From positions 124,001 through 188,000 of the forward strand of contig JAZGUH010000105.1 of the NCBI GenBank assembly GCA_037893225.1: a stretch of 64,000 nucleotides of DNA. Reading direction: 5' to 3'. The stretch is from Hippasteria phrygiana (Eukaryota > Echinodermata > Asteroidea > Valvatida > Goniasteridae). Positions within the stretch are counted from its first letter, which is position 1. Every line of letters starts with the position of its first letter. This document shows positions 45,370 through 58,285 of this stretch, in pieces. A program made the position numbers and the translations under genes. Under the pieces are notes generated by a model. That model was not told the DNA's origin. It searched no databases and saw only the letters and a list, made by a program, of their open reading frames with translations.

Positions 45370-48300
45370 ATACAATGGACTAGCCGAGACCCCCACCACG
45401 CAACTTGGGCCCCAAATGAGGACGTTTTTCGATCTGATGTTGAACAAAATTGCGCACAATCTGGATACTGTTGGAAAGAGGGACTCATTACCAACATCCA
45501 AACCAATCACCAGCTCCTCAGACCTCATTTCAGCCGAATGATGGCGGACATAAGCGAGTAGGTTTTTCGAACAAATTTTTCTGCATTTCTGCTTAAGTGC
45601 ACATGCTATACAATGGACCAGCCGAAACCCCCCCACCCCCCCCCCCCCCCCCCCCCAACGCAACTTGGGCCCCAAATTAAGGCGTTTTTCGATCTGATGT
45701 TGAACGAAATTGCGCACAATCTTGATACTGTTGGAAAGAGGGACTCCTCAGCAACATCCCGACCAATTTCCAGCTCCACAGACCCCAGGTTAGCCGAATG
45801 ATGGCCGAGACAAGCGAGTAGGTTTTTCGAACGAATTTTTCTGCATTCCCGCAAAAGTGCACATGCTATACAATGGACTAGCCGAGACCCCCACCACGCA
45901 ACTTGGGCCCCAAATGAGGACGTTTTTCGATCTGATGTTGAACAAAATTGCGCACAATCTGGATACTGTTGGAAAGAGGGACTCATTAGCAACATCCAAA
46001 CAAATCTCCAGCTCCTCAGACCTCAGTTCAGCTGAATGATGGCGGACATAAGCGAGTAGGTTTTTTGAACAAATTTTTCTGCATTCTAGCTGAAGTGCAC
46101 ACGCCATACAATGGACTAGACGAACCCCCCCCAACCCCCCCCCCCCCCCCCCCCACGCAACTTGGGCCCAAAATTAGGGCGTTTTTCGATCTGATGTTTA
46201 ACGAAATTGCGCACAATCTTGATACTGTTGGAAAGAGGGACTCCTCAGCAACATCCAGAACAATCTCCAGCTCCTCAGACCCAAGTTCAGCCGAATGATG
46301 GCCGAAATAGGCGAGTATCTTTTTCGAAAGAATTTGTCTGCATTCCCGCATAAGTGCACATGCTATACAATGCACTAGCCGAGACCCCAACCACGCAACT
46401 TGGGCCCCAAATGGTGGCGTTTTTCGGTCTGACATTGAACGAAATTGCGCACAATCTTGATACTGTTGGAAAGAGGGACTCCTCAGCAACATCCCGACCA
46501 ATTTCCAGCTCCACAGACGCCAGTTCAGCCGAATGATGGCCGAGATAAGCGAGTGTTTTTTTTCGAACTGATTTTGTCTGCATTCCTGCATGAGTGTACA
46601 TGCTATACAATGGACTAGCCGAGACCCCCACTACGCAACTTGGGCCCCAAATGAGGGTGTTTTTCGGTCTGACGTTGAACAAAATTGCTCACAATCTTGA
46701 TACTGATTGAAAGAGGGACTCATCAGCAACATCCAGACCAATTTCCAGCTCCTCAGACCCCAGGTTAGCCGAATGATGGCCGAGACAAGCGAGTAAGTTT
46801 TTCGAACGAATTTTTCTGCATTCCCGCAAAAGTGCACAGGCTATACAATGGACTAGACGAGACCCCCACCACGCAACTTGGGCCCCAAATGAGGACGTTT
46901 TTCGATCTGATGTTGAACAAAATTGCGCACAATCTGGATACTGTTGGAAAGAGGGACTCATTACCAACATCCAAACCAATCACCAGCTCCTCAGACCTCA
47001 TTTCAGCCGAATGATGGCGGACATAAGCGAGTAGGTTTTTCGAACAAATTTTTCTGCATTTCTGCTTAAGTGCACATGCTATACAATGGACCAGCCGAAA
47101 CCCCCCCACCCCCCCCCCCCCCCCACGCAACTTGGGCCCCAAATTAAGGCGTTTTTCGATCTGATGTTGAACGAAATTGCGCACAATCTTGATACTGTTG
47201 GAAAGAGGGACTCCTCAGCAACATCCCGACCAATTTCCAGCTCCACAGACCCCAGGTTAGCCGAATGATGGCCGAGACAAGCGAGTAGGTTTTTAGAACG
47301 AATTTTTCTGCATTCCCGCAAAAGTGCACATGCTATACAATGGACTAGCCGAGACCCCCACCACGCAACTTGGGCCCCAAATGAGGACGTTTTTCGATCT
47401 GATGTTGAACAAAATTGCGCACAATCTGGATACTGTTGGAAAGAGGGACTCATTAGCAACATCCAAACAAATCTCCAGCTCCTCAGACCTCAGTTCAGCT
47501 GAATGATGGCGGACATAAGCGAGTAGGTTTTTTGAACAAATTTTTCTGCATTCTAGCTTAAGTGCACACGCCATACAATGGACTAGCCGACCCCCCCCCC
47601 CCCCCCCCCCACGCAACTTGGGCCCCAAATTAGGGCGTTTTTCGATCTGATGTTTAACGAAATTGCGCACAATCTTGATACTGTTGGAAAGAGGGACTCC
47701 TCAGCAACATCCAGAACAATCTCCAGCTCCTCAGACCCAAGTTCAGCCGAATGATGGCCGAAATAGGCGAGTATCTTTTTCGAAAGAATTTGTCTGCATT
47801 CCCGCATAAGTGCACATGCTATACAATGCACTAGCCGAGACCCCAACCACGCAACTTGGGCCCCAAATGGTGGCGTTTTTCGGTCTCACATTGAACGAAA
47901 TTGCGCACAATCTTGATACTGTTGGAAAGAGGGACTCCTCAGCAACATCCCGACCAATTTCCAGCTCCACAGACGCCAGTTCAGCCGAATGATGGCCGAG
48001 ATAAGCGAGTGTTTTTTTTCGAACTGATTTTGTCTGCATTCCTGCATGAGTGTACATGCTATACAATGGACTAGCCGAGACCCCCACTACGCAACTTGGG
48101 CCCCAAATGAGGGTGTTTTTCGGTCTGACGTTGAACAAAATTGCTCACAATCTTGATACTGATTGAAAGAGGGACTCATCAGCAACATCCAGACCAATTT
48201 CCAGCTCCACAGACCCCAGGTTAGCCGAATGATGGCCGAGACAAGCGAGTAAGTTTTTCGAACGAATTTTTCTGCATTCCCGCAAAAGTGCACATGCTAT

Positions 48301-49270
48301 ACAATGGACTAGACGAGACCCCCACCACGCAACTTGGGCCCCAAATGAGGACGTTTTTCGATCTGATGTTGAACAAAATTGCGCACAATCTGGATACTGT
48401 TGGAAAGAGGGACTCATTACCAACATCCAAACCAATCACCAGCTCCTCAGACCTCATTTCAGCCGAATGATGGCGGACATAAGCGAGTAGGTTTTTCGAA
48501 CAAATTTTTCTGCATTTCTGCTTAAGTGCACATGCTATACAATGGACCAGCCGAAACCCCCCCACCCCCCCCCCCCCCCACGCAACTTGGGCCCCAAATT
48601 AAGGCGTTTTTCGATCTGATGTTGAACGAAATTGCGCACAATCTTGATACTGTTGGAAAGAGGGACTCCTCAGCAACATCCCGACCAATTTCCAGCTCCA
48701 CAGACCCCAGGTTAGCCGAATGATGGCCGAGACAAGCGAGTAGGTTTTTCGAACGAATTTTTCTGCATTCCCGCAAAAGTGCACATGCTATACAATGGAC
48801 TAGCCGAGACCCCCACCACGCAACTTGGGCCCCAAATGAGGACGTTTTTCGATCTGATGTTGAACAAAATTGCGCACAATCTGGATACTGTTGGAAAGAG
48901 GGACTCATTAGCAACATCCAAACAAATCTCCAGCTCCTCAGACCTCAGTTCAGCTGAATGATGGCGGACATAAGCGAGTAGGTTTTTTGAACAAATTTTT
49001 CTGCATTCTAGCTTAAGTGCACACGCCATACAATGGACTAGCCGAACCCCCCCCCCCCCCCCCCCCCACGCAACTTGGGCCCCAAATTAGGGCGTTTTTC
49101 GATCTGATGTTTAACGAAATTGCGCACAATCTTGATACTGTTGGAAAGAGGGACTCCTCAGCAACATCCAGAACAATCTCCAGCTCCTCAGACCCAAGTT
49201 CAGCCGAATGATGGCCGAAATAGGCGAGTATCTTTTTCGAAAGAATTTGTCTGCATTCCCGCATAAGTGC
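45370..49270. repeat. Higher-order period of 1,456 bp (six monomers) in the second satellite
   Basis: A distinctive monomer with TGCACTAGCCGAGACCCCAA (instead of GGACTAGCC) appears at about 46,370, 47,826 and, in a variant, 49,283. Its neighbours repeat in the same order with an offset of 1,456 bp. Small offset differences come from the poly-C tracts. Confidence 0.8.
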
Positions 49271-50229
49271 ACATGCTATATAATGCACTAGCCGAGACCC
49301 CCACCACGCAACTTGGGCCCCAAATGAGGGCGTTTTTCGGTATGACGTTGAACAAAACTGCGCACAATCTTGATACTGATGGAAAGAGGGACTCATCAGC
49401 AACATCCCGACCAATTTCCAGCTCCACAGACCCCAGGTTAGCCGAATGATGGCCGAGACAAGCGAGTAAGTTTTTCGAACGAATTTTTCTGCATTCCCGC
49501 AAAAGTGCACATGCTATACAATGGACTAGCCGAGACCCCCACCACGCAACTTAGGCCCCAAATGAGGACGTTTTTCGATCTGATGTTGAACACAATTGCG
49601 CACAATCTGGATACTGTTGGAAAGAGGGACTCATTACCAACATCCAAACCAATCACCAGCTCCTCAGACCTCATTTCAGCCGAATGATGGCGGACATAAG
49701 CGAGTAGGTTTTTCGAACAAATTTTTCTGCATTTCTGCTTAAGTGCACATGCTATACAATGGACCAGCCGAAACCCCCCCACCCCCCCCCCCCCCCAACG
49801 CAACTTTGGCCCCAAATTAAGGCGTTTTTCGATCTGATGTTGAACGAAATTGCGCACAATCTTGATACTGTTGGAAAGAGGGACTCCTCAGCAACATCCA
49901 GAACAATCTCCAGCTCCTCAGACCCCAGTTCAGCCGAATGATGGCCGAAATAGGCGAGTATCTTTTTCGAAAGAATTTGTCTGCATTCCCGCATAAGTGC
50001 ACATGCTATACAATGCACTAGCCGAGACCCCAACCACGCAACTTGGGCCCCAAATGGTGGCGTTTTTCGGTCTGACATTGAACGAAATTGCGCACAATCT
50101 TGATACTGTTGGAAAGAGGGACTCCTCAGCAAAATCCAGACCAATTTCCAGCTCCGCAGGCCCAAATTCAGCCAAATGATGGCCGAGATAAGCGAGTAGT
50201 ATTTTTCGAACTGATTTTTGTCTGCATTC

Positions 50230-53200
50230 CTGCATGAGTGTACATGCTATACAATGGACTAGCCGAGACCCCCACCACGCAACTTGGGCCCCAAATGAGG
50301 GTGTTTTTCGGTCTGACGTTGAACAAAATTGCGCACAATCTTGATACTGATTGAAAGAGGGACTCATCAGCAACATCCAGACCAATTTCCAGCCCCACAG
50401 ACCCCAGGTTAGCCGAATGATGGCAGAGACAAGCGAGTAGATTTTTCAAACCAATTTGACTCCATTCCCGCATAAGTGCACATGCTATACAATGGACTAG
50501 CCGAGACCCCCACCACGCAACTTGGGCCCCAAATGAGAGCGTTTTTCGGTCTGACATTGAACGAAATTGCGCACAATCTTAATACTGATGGAAAGAGGGA
50601 CTCCTCAGCAAAATCCAGACCAATTTCCAGCTCCGCAGGCCCAAATTCAGCCAAATGATGGCCGAGATAAGCGAGTAGTATTTTTCGAACTGATTTTTGT
50701 CTGCATTCCTGCATGAGTGTACATGCTATACAATGGACTAGCCGAGACCCCCACCACGCAACTTGGGCCCCAAATGAGGGTGTTTTTCGGTCTGACGTTG
50801 AACAAAATTGCGCACAATCTTGATACTGATTGAAAGAGGGACTCATCAGCAACATCTAGACCAATTTCCAGCCCCACAGACCCCAGGTTAGCCGAATGAT
50901 GGCCGAGACAAGCGAGTAGATTTTTCAAACCAATTTGACTCCATTCCCGCATAAGTGCACATGCTATACAATGGACTAGCCGAGACCCCCACCACGCAAC
51001 TTGGGCCCCAAATGAGAGCGTTTTTCGGTCTGACATTGAACGAAATTGCGCACAATCTTAATACTGATGGAAAGAGGGACTCCTCAGCAAAATCCAGACC
51101 AATTTCCAGCTCCGCAGGCCCAAATTCAGCCAAATGATGGCCGAGATAAGCGAGTAGTATTTTTCGAACTGATTTTTGTCTGCATTCCTGCATGAGTGTA
51201 CATGCTATACAATGGACTAGCCGAGACCCCCACCACGCAACTTGGGCCCCAAATGAGGGTGTTTTTCGGTCTGACGTTGAACAAAATTGCGCACAATCTT
51301 GATACTGATTGAAAGAGGGACTCATCAGCAACATCTAGACCAATTTCCAGCCCCACAGACCCCAGGTTAGCCGAATGATGGCCGAGACAAGCGAGTAGGT
51401 TTTTTCGAACAAATTTTTCTGCATTTCCGCTTAAGTGCACATGCTATTCAATGGACTAGCCGAAACCCCCCACCCCCCCCCCCCCCCCAAACGCAACTTG
51501 GGCCCCAAATTAAGGCGTTTTTCGATCTGATGTTGAACGAAATTGCGCACAATCTTGATACTGTTGGAAAGAGGGACTCCTCAGCAACATCCCGACCAAT
51601 TTCCAGCTCCACAGACCCCAGGTTAGCCGAATGATGGCCGAGACAAGCGAGTAGTTTTTTCGAACGAATTTTTCTGCATTCCCGCAAAAGTGCACATGCT
51701 ATACAATGGACTAGCCGAGACCCCCACCACGCAACTTAGGCCCCAAATGAGGACGTTTTTCGATCTGATGTGGAACAAAATTGCGCAAAATCTGGATACT
51801 GTTGGAAAGAGGGACTCATTAGCAACATCCAAACCAATCACCAGCTCTTCAGACCTCAGTTCAGCCGAATGATGGCGGACATCAGCGAGTAGGTTTTTTG
51901 AACAAATTTTTCTGCATTCTAGCTTAAGTGCACACGCCATACAATGGACTAGCCGAACCCACCCCCAACCCCCCCCCCCCCCACGCAACTTGGGCCCCAA
52001 ATTAGGGCGTTTTTCGATCTGATGTTTAACGAAATTGCGCACAATCTTGATACTGTTGGAAAGAGGGACTCCTCAGCAACATCCAGAACAATCTCCAGCT
52101 CCTCAGACCCCAGTTCAGCCGAATGATGGCCGAAATAGGCGAGTATCTTTTTCGAAAGAATTTGTCTGCATTCCCGCATAAGTGCACATGCTATACAATG
52201 CACTAGCCGAGACCCCAACCACGCAACTTGGGCCCCAAATGGTGGCGTTTTTCGGTCTGACATTGAACGAAATTGCGCACAATCTTGATACTGTTGGAAA
52301 GAGGGAATCCTCAGCAACATCCCGACCAATTTCCAGCTCCACAGACGCCAGTTCAGCCGAATGATGGCCGAGACAAGCGAGTAAGTTTTTCGAACGAATT
52401 TGTCTGCATTCCCGCAAAAGTGCACATGCTATACAATGGACTAGACGAGATCCCCAACACGCAACTTGGGCCCCAAATGAGGACTTTTTTCGATCAGATG
52501 TTGAACACAATTGCGCACAATCTGGATACTGTTGGAAAGAGGGACTCATTACCAACATCCAAACCAATCACCAGCTCCTCAGACCTCATTTCAGCCGAAT
52601 GATGGCGGACATAAGCGAGTAGGTTTTTCGAACAAATTTGACTCCATTCTCGCATAAGTGCACATGCTATACAATGGACTAGCCGAGACCCCCACCACGC
52701 AACTTGGGCCCCAAATGAGGGCGTTTTTCGGTCTGACATTGAACGAAATTGCGCACAATCTTAATACTGATGGAAAGAGGGACTCCTCAGCAAAATCCAG
52801 ACCAATTTCCAGCTCCGCAGGCCCAAATTCAGCCAAATGATGGCCGAGATAAGCGAGTAGTATTTTTCGAACTGATTTTTGTCTGCATTCCTGCATGAGT
52901 GTACATGCTATACAATGGACTAGCCGAGACCCCCACCACGCAACTTGGGCCCCAAATGAGGGTGTTTTTCGGTCTGACGTTGAACAAAATTGCGCACAAT
53001 CTTGATACTGATTGAAAGAGGGACTCATCAGCAACATCTAGACCAATTTCCAGCCCCACAGACCCCAGGTTAGCCGAATGATGGCCGAGACAAGCGAGTA
53101 GATTTTTCAAACCAATTTGACTCCATTCCCGCATAAGTGCACATGCTATACAATGGACTAGCCGAGACCCCCACCACGCAACTTGGGCCCCAAATGAGAG

Positions 53201-53630
53201 CGTTTTTCGGTCTGACATTGAACGAAATTGCGCACAATCTTAATACTGATGGAAAGAGGGACTCCTCAGCAAAATCCAGACCAATTTCCAGCTCCGCAGG
53301 CCCAAATTCAGCCAAATGATGGCCGAGATAAGCGAGTAGTATTTTTCGAACTGATTTTTGTCTGCATTCCTGCATGAGTGTACATGCTATACAATGGACT
53401 AGCCGAGACCCCCACCACGCAACTTGGGCCCCAAATGAGGGTGTTTTTCGGTCTGACGTTGAACAAAATTGCGCACAATCTTGATACTGATTGAAAGTGG
53501 GACTCATCAGCAACATCTAGACCAATTTCCAGCCCCACAGACCCCAGGTTAGCCGAATGATGGCCGAGACAAGCGAGTAGGTTTTTTCGAACAAATTTTT
53601 CTGCATTTCCGCTTAAGTGCACATGCTATT
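50230..53630. repeat. Dimeric 479-bp higher-order repeats and a duplication of about 1.3 kb
   Basis: Between about 50,230 and 51,390 pairs of monomers repeat with a 479-bp offset. The whole group recurs at about 52,640-53,940 with an offset of 2,182-2,190 bp. Dimer markers are the CAAACCAATTTGACTCCATT variant in one monomer and GAACTGATTTTTGTCTGC in the other. Confidence 0.8.
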
Positions 53631-55370
53631 CAATGGACTAGCCGAAACCCCCCACCCCCCCCCCCCCCCAAACGCAACTTGGGCCCCAAATTAAGGCGTT
53701 TTTCGATCTGATGTTGAACGAAATTGCGCACAATCTTGATACTGTTGGAAAGAGGGACTCCTCAGCAACATCCCGACCAATTTCCAGCTCCACAGACCCC
53801 AGGTTAGCCGAATGATGGCCGAGACAAGCGAGTAGGTTTTTCAAACCAATTTGAATCCATTCCCGCATAAGTGCACATGCTATACAATGGACTAGCCGAG
53901 ACCCCCACCACGCAACTTGGGCCCCAAATGAGGGCGTTCTTCGGTCTGACATTGAACGAAATTGCGCACAATCTTAATACTGATGGAGAGAGGGACTCCT
54001 CAGCAAAATCCAGACCAATTTCCAGCTCCGCAGGCCCAAATTCAGCCAAATGATGGTCGAGATAAGTTTGTAGTATTTTTCGAACTGATTTTTGTCTGCA
54101 TTCCCGCATGAGTGTACATGCTATACAATGGACTAGCCGAAACCCCCCCACCCCCCCCCCCCCCCCAACGCAACTTGGGCCCCAAATTAAGGCGTTTTTC
54201 GATCTGATGTTGAACGAAATTGCGCACAATCTTGATACTGTTGGAAAGAGGGACTCCTCAGCAACATCCCGACCAATTTCCAGCTCCACAGACCCCAGGT
54301 TAGCCGAATGATGGCCGAGACAAGCGAGTAGATTTTTCAAACCAATTTGACTCCATTCCCGCATAAGTGCACATGCTATACAATGGACTAGCCGAGACCC
54401 CCACCACGCAACTTGGGCCCCAAATGAGGGCGTTTTTCGGTCTGACATTGAACGAAATTGCGCACAATCTTAATACTGATGGAAAGAGGGACTCCTCAGC
54501 AAAATCCAGACCAATTTCCAGCTCCGCAGGCCCAAATTCAGCCAAATGATGGCCGAGATAAGCGAGTAGTATTTTTCGAACTGATTTTTGTCTGCATTCC
54601 TGCATGAGTGTACATGCTATACAATGGACTAGCCGAGACCCTCACCACGCAACTTGGGCCCCAAATGAGGGTGTTTTTCGGTCTGACGTTGAACAAAATT
54701 GCGCACAATCTTGATACTGATTGAAAGAGGGACTCATCAGCAACATCTAGACCAATTTCCATCCCCACAGACCCCAGGTTAGCCGAATGATGGCCGGGAC
54801 AAGCGAGTAGGTTTTTTCGAACTAATTTTTCTGCATTTCCGCTTAAGTGCACATGCTATTCAATGGACTAGCCGAAACCCCCCACCCCCCCCCCCCCCCC
54901 AAACGCAACTTGGGCCCCAAATTAAGGCGTTTTTCGATCTGATGTTGAACGAAATTGCGCACAATCTTGATACTGTTGGAAAGAGGGACTCCTCAGCAAC
55001 ATCCCGACCAATTTCCAGCTCCACAGACCCCAGGTTAGCCGAATGATGGCCGAGACAAGCGAGTAGGTTTTTCAAACCAATTTGAATCCATTCCCGCATA
55101 AGTGCACATGCTATACAATGGACTAGCCGAGACCCCCACAACGCAACTTGGGCCCCAAATGAGGGCGTTCTTCGGTCTGACATTGAACGAAATTGCGCAC
55201 AATCTTAATACTGATGGAGAGAGGGACTCCTCAGCAAAATCCAGACCAATTTCCAGCTCCGCAGGCCCAAATTCAGCCAAATGATGGTCCAGATAAGTTA
55301 GTAGTATTTTTCGAACTGATTTTTGTCTGCATTCCCGCATGAGTGTACATGCTATACAATGGACTAGCCG
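53631..55370. repeat. Tandem duplication of about 1,231 bp near the right end of the second satellite
   Basis: Monomers from 53,631 recur from about 54,860 with an offset of about 1,222-1,231 bp. Rare variants are shared: GGGCGTTCTTCGGTCTG at about 53,931 and 55,162, GATGGAGAGAGGGACTCC at about 53,983 and 55,214, and ATGATGGTC(G/C)AGATAAG at about 54,050 and 55,281. Confidence 0.8.
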
Positions 55371-56299
55371 AGACCCCCCCCCCCCCCCCCCCATGCAACT
55401 TGGGCCCCAAATGAGGGCGTTTTTCGGTATGACGTTGAACAAAACTGTGCACAATCTTGATACTGATGGAAAGAGGGACTCCTCAGCAACATCCAGACCA
55501 ATCTCCAGCTCCTCAGACCCAAGTTCAGCCAAATGATGGCCGAGATAAGCGAGTAGGTTTTTCAAACCAATTTGTCTCCATTCCCGCATAAGTGCACATG
55601 CTATACAATGGACTAGCCAAGACCCCCACCACGCAACTTGGGCCCCAAATAAGGGCGTTTTTTGATCTGACATTGAACGAAATTGCGGACAATCTTGATA
55701 CTGATGGAAAGAGGGACTCCTCAGCAACACCCAGAACAATCTCCAGCTCCTCAGACCCAAGTTCAGCCGAATGATGGCCGAGATAAGCGATTAGTTCTTT
55801 TTCCGAACTGATTTTTTCTGCATTCCCGCATAAGTGCACATGCTATACAATGGACTAGCCGAGACCCCCACCACGCAACTTAGGCCCCAAATAAGGGCGT
55901 TTTTTGATCTGACATTGAACGAAATTGCGGACAATCTTGATACTGATGGAAAGAGGGACTCCTCAGCAACATCCATACCAATCTCCAGCTCCTCAGACCC
56001 AAGTTCAGCAGAATGATGGCCGAGATAAGCGAGTATTTTTTTTCGAACTGATTTTTTCTGCATTTCCGCATGAGTGTACATGCTATACAATGGACTAGCC
56101 GAGACCCCCACCACGCAACTTAGGCCCAAATGAGGGCGTTTTTCGGTCTGACATTGAACGAAATTGCGCACAATCTTGATACTGTTGGAAAGAGGGACTC
56201 CTCAGCAACATCCATAGTAATTTCCAGCTCCACATACGCCATTCCAAGTTCGATCTTCGAAAGGGCGCCCTCTATCATGATCGCCATTACTGGGAGGCG

Positions 56300-56400
56300 G
56301 TTGGTCCGCCCAATTTGCATTATGCATGTGACCGCCTGATGAACTCTAAAAGGCGGAATGGCGCGAAATATAAACCAACAGTGTTGAGGAGCAGACGATC
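56300..56400 (+). promoter_or_regulatory. Promoter-like segment: CCAAT, octamer and TATA words
   Basis: CCAAT at 56310-56314 overlaps the octamer ATTTGCAT at 56313-56320. A TATAAA word follows at 56369-56374, and G+C-rich GGCGG motifs lie between. The spacing fits an RNA polymerase II core promoter with a start near 56,400. It lies just outside the satellite. No transcript evidence is available, so this is inference from short motifs. Confidence 0.35.
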
Positions 56401-56491
56401 AACAACAAAATGATGTAATTTAGATGTTAATGTTTTGTTAAATCCGTTGTTTCAAATCATATTGCTGGTGTGATTGTTGTGCTTAAAGAAA

Positions 56492-56704
56492 ATGTGTCCA
56501 CGAATAAAAAAAGGGATCCAAGGCATGACTAAAATTATTAATTTACGTGCACTGCCCGGCGAAGTTGGTCCGTCGTGCGTGGCGCGCAACTCGTTCGGTC
56601 TTCGTCGACGGGGTTTACATGGCGTCAGCCCCGTAGTCGACTGCAATCACGGCACGGTCATGACGGTGCTAATAAATACCTGCGTGTACGTACTGTTGGA
56701 GTGA
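56492..56704 (+). CDS. Small open frame of unknown function (70 codons), possibly 5' exon
   Basis: An ATG at 56492 opens a 70-codon frame about 95 bp after the presumed start site. It is Arg/Gly/Val-rich (for example LRALPGEVGPSCVARNSFGL) with no recognised domain. After the TGA at 56702 the same frame continues open (LCPSDKPPRKRT) to a good splice-donor-like word, ACTG|GTGAGT, at about 56,755. An upstream ATGATGTAA makes efficient translation doubtful. It may be a non-coding first exon or chance. Confidence 0.2.
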   Translation: MCPRIKKGIQGMTKIINLRALPGEVGPSCVARNSFGLRRRGLHGVSPVVDCNHGTVMTVLINTCVYVLLE

Positions 56705-56759
56705 CTGTCGGAATCAAATCTGTGTCCGAGTGATAAGCCACCAAGAAAGCGTACTGGTG

Positions 56760-57330
56760 AGTTTTGCTTCAAAGTCTCAAAAGACATGAAGGATGGCTTA
56801 GAAAAATAGAACTTGAAGTTGTAAATTTTAAAATAACAGCACAGTGTCGAGTTAATGATGTTTTAGCCAAGATAAGCCATAGCCTAGGCTATATGTCATA
56901 GCCTAGCCTCAACACTCAAGGCAGATTGCCCAGACATAACGTTAGCCTAGCTAAGCCTGATGTAATCCCTTAAAGGGGCTATGTCGTCGCGCCATCTCGC
57001 GTTAACGAATCAAATATTGGAGTGCGCCCCCTTGCGCTTCATTTTGGTTATGTGATATTTTTAACCTCCGTCCGTTTGTTATGGCTGTTCTGAGAATTGG
57101 CTTTTGGAAACTACACCCCCTGGAACACGCACGTCCAGCGTCTGTGTACTGAATTGAAATACACATATCATACGTGTAGCCTACACACATACTTATAAAC
57201 AAGTAGCACACATCGTGGCACTCAGTTCTCTAAGAGTAAGATTATTAGAAAAAACGTTCAAATTTCATCCGTTTATTTCATAAAATTTCATTCACATGTA
57301 CACAAGTGCCATGGAATATTTGTCTGAAAG
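56760..57330. other. Stretch without recognisable gene
   Basis: Non-coding-looking sequence with local words such as GCCTAGC repeated at 56,880-56,960. Nothing further could be supported. Confidence 0.5.
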
Positions 57331-57387
57331 TTGCATAAAATTGGAGGTTGACGATATAGAAGTAGAACCTTACGCTGGAGAGAACCT

Positions 57388-57597
57388 ATGACATGTACAT
57401 GCCGAAACTCTTGCCAGAGAGGACGACTCGGCACACGGGGTGCTTGTCCATGTAAATGTGCACAGCAAAACTGCAACGTGTCTTGTCGCTGTGGGACAGT
57501 TCGCGCTAAATTTTGTACACAAAATCCCACAGGCGGGGTATCCGTAAAAGGGGCTATGTATTATGTGTACATTCATTTGGATGTATCTTGTTCGTAG
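57388..57597 (+). CDS. Cysteine-rich short open frame, probable exon or gene remnant
   Basis: The frame from the ATG at 57388 begins MTCTCRNSCQRGRLG and contains ten cysteines within its first 43 residues. The pattern is CxC-x3-C-x10-CxCxC-x4-C-x3-CxC, then a later Cys after FRAKF-like sequence (actual word VRAKFC), ending at about residue 43. The rest (about 25 residues, YYVYIHLDV) has no such pattern and is probably intron or UTR read-through. The open frame also extends upstream of the ATG to a TGA near 57,350. The spacing suggests a small metal-binding (zinc or metallothionein-like) module; I cannot name a family. It lies about 2.6 kb upstream of the SWIM/YqaJ exon on the same strand, so it could be part of that gene or a separate fragment. 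Confidence 0.4.
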   Translation: MTCTCRNSCQRGRLGTRGACPCKCAQQNCNVSCRCGTVRAKFCTQNPTGGVSVKGAMYYVYIHLDVSCS

Positions 57598-57599
57598 TT

Positions 57600-58280
57600 G
57601 CTTGTAAACTTAGGTCGATAAAAAGCTTCAGGCTTATTTTGACCCGTCACTTCAATAACAAAATTATCATGCTACTAAAAGAGTGTAGTGGCTGTAGTGG
57701 CTGCAGACAGTTCTTTAGCAGCGAAAAAAAAATTAAAATCTAGAACTTAGAAGTACACTATTTTAAAACAGTTGATAGATGGAGTTGAAACAACTTCACT
57801 TGGTCGCTATTCCAATGGCACTTGTCAACAACTCGCTGTGTGAAACAATATTTCCGCACATCAAGTCTACATGTACAGTACATACATTACATGTACAGTA
57901 CATCCGATCCATGTATACTCGGTATGTGAATTGTTCATGTCATAAAAAGTAATAAGCGAATAATTCGTGCAAAACAGGTGAAAATTAGGGTTGTTTGAAT
58001 ATTTGTCGGGGCGTGTATTTCTTTGTTTCTTCGGTAGTCATCTTTATCATAGTGATGTGGGGATCTGTGCGTCAATGGCGTAAACACGGGAAAGGAGTTC
58101 AGGGGCCCGCCGATTTGTATTTCTTTTTGGTTTCGTAAATTTAAAAAGGGGAAATTGTACACAAAGTGATGTTTCAAATTTCAAGCGGTGTTTGGGGCGG
58201 GGGTATCCCCCGTTGAGAAAAAGTTCAAGATGCAGTACTTCGTTGACAAATTCAATAATCATCCCCACTTTTCGACACGG
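57600..58280. other. Stretch without recognisable gene
   Basis: A+T-rich with a short repeat of TACATGTACAGTACAT at about 57,868-57,905. No convincing coding frame. Confidence 0.5.
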
Positions 58281-58285
58281 ATAAA

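Larger units (their letters stand above)
44896..56232. repeat. Second satellite array, about 47 monomers of about 240 bp
   Basis: Each monomer contains ATACAATGGACTAGCCGAGA, then CGCAACTTGGGCCCCAAAT, then GCGTTTTTCGGTCTGAC or GCGTTTTTCGATCTGATG, AAATTGCGCACAATCTTGAT, GGAAAGAGGGACTC, CCAGCTCC and AGCCGAATGATGGC. Monomers are 237-257 bp; most length variation is in a C-run. The array starts at the end of the LINE fragment with a short shared stretch (ACAATGGACTA) and ends after TTTCCAGCTCCACATACGCCA. Periods near a multiple of three keep minus-strand frames open across up to three monomers. These frames have no recognisable domain and I treat them as artefacts. Confidence 0.96.

Noticed and set aside
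46150..46200. Possible snRNA or Sm-site gene in the 240-bp monomer (AATTTTTCTG followed by a short stem)
   Set aside because: No match to the conserved 5' ends of U1, U2, U4, U5 or U6 and no proximal promoter element; the similarity is only a few bases.
53804..54448. Minus-strand frames of up to 241 codons in the 240-bp satellite
   Set aside because: They simply run through two or three monomers, contain poly-Gly from the C-runs, show no known domain, and open or close with monomer length changes.
57288..57576. Minus-strand frames opposite the cysteine-rich ORF
   Set aside because: The plus strand has the regular cysteine pattern; the opposite frames have no pattern of their own.
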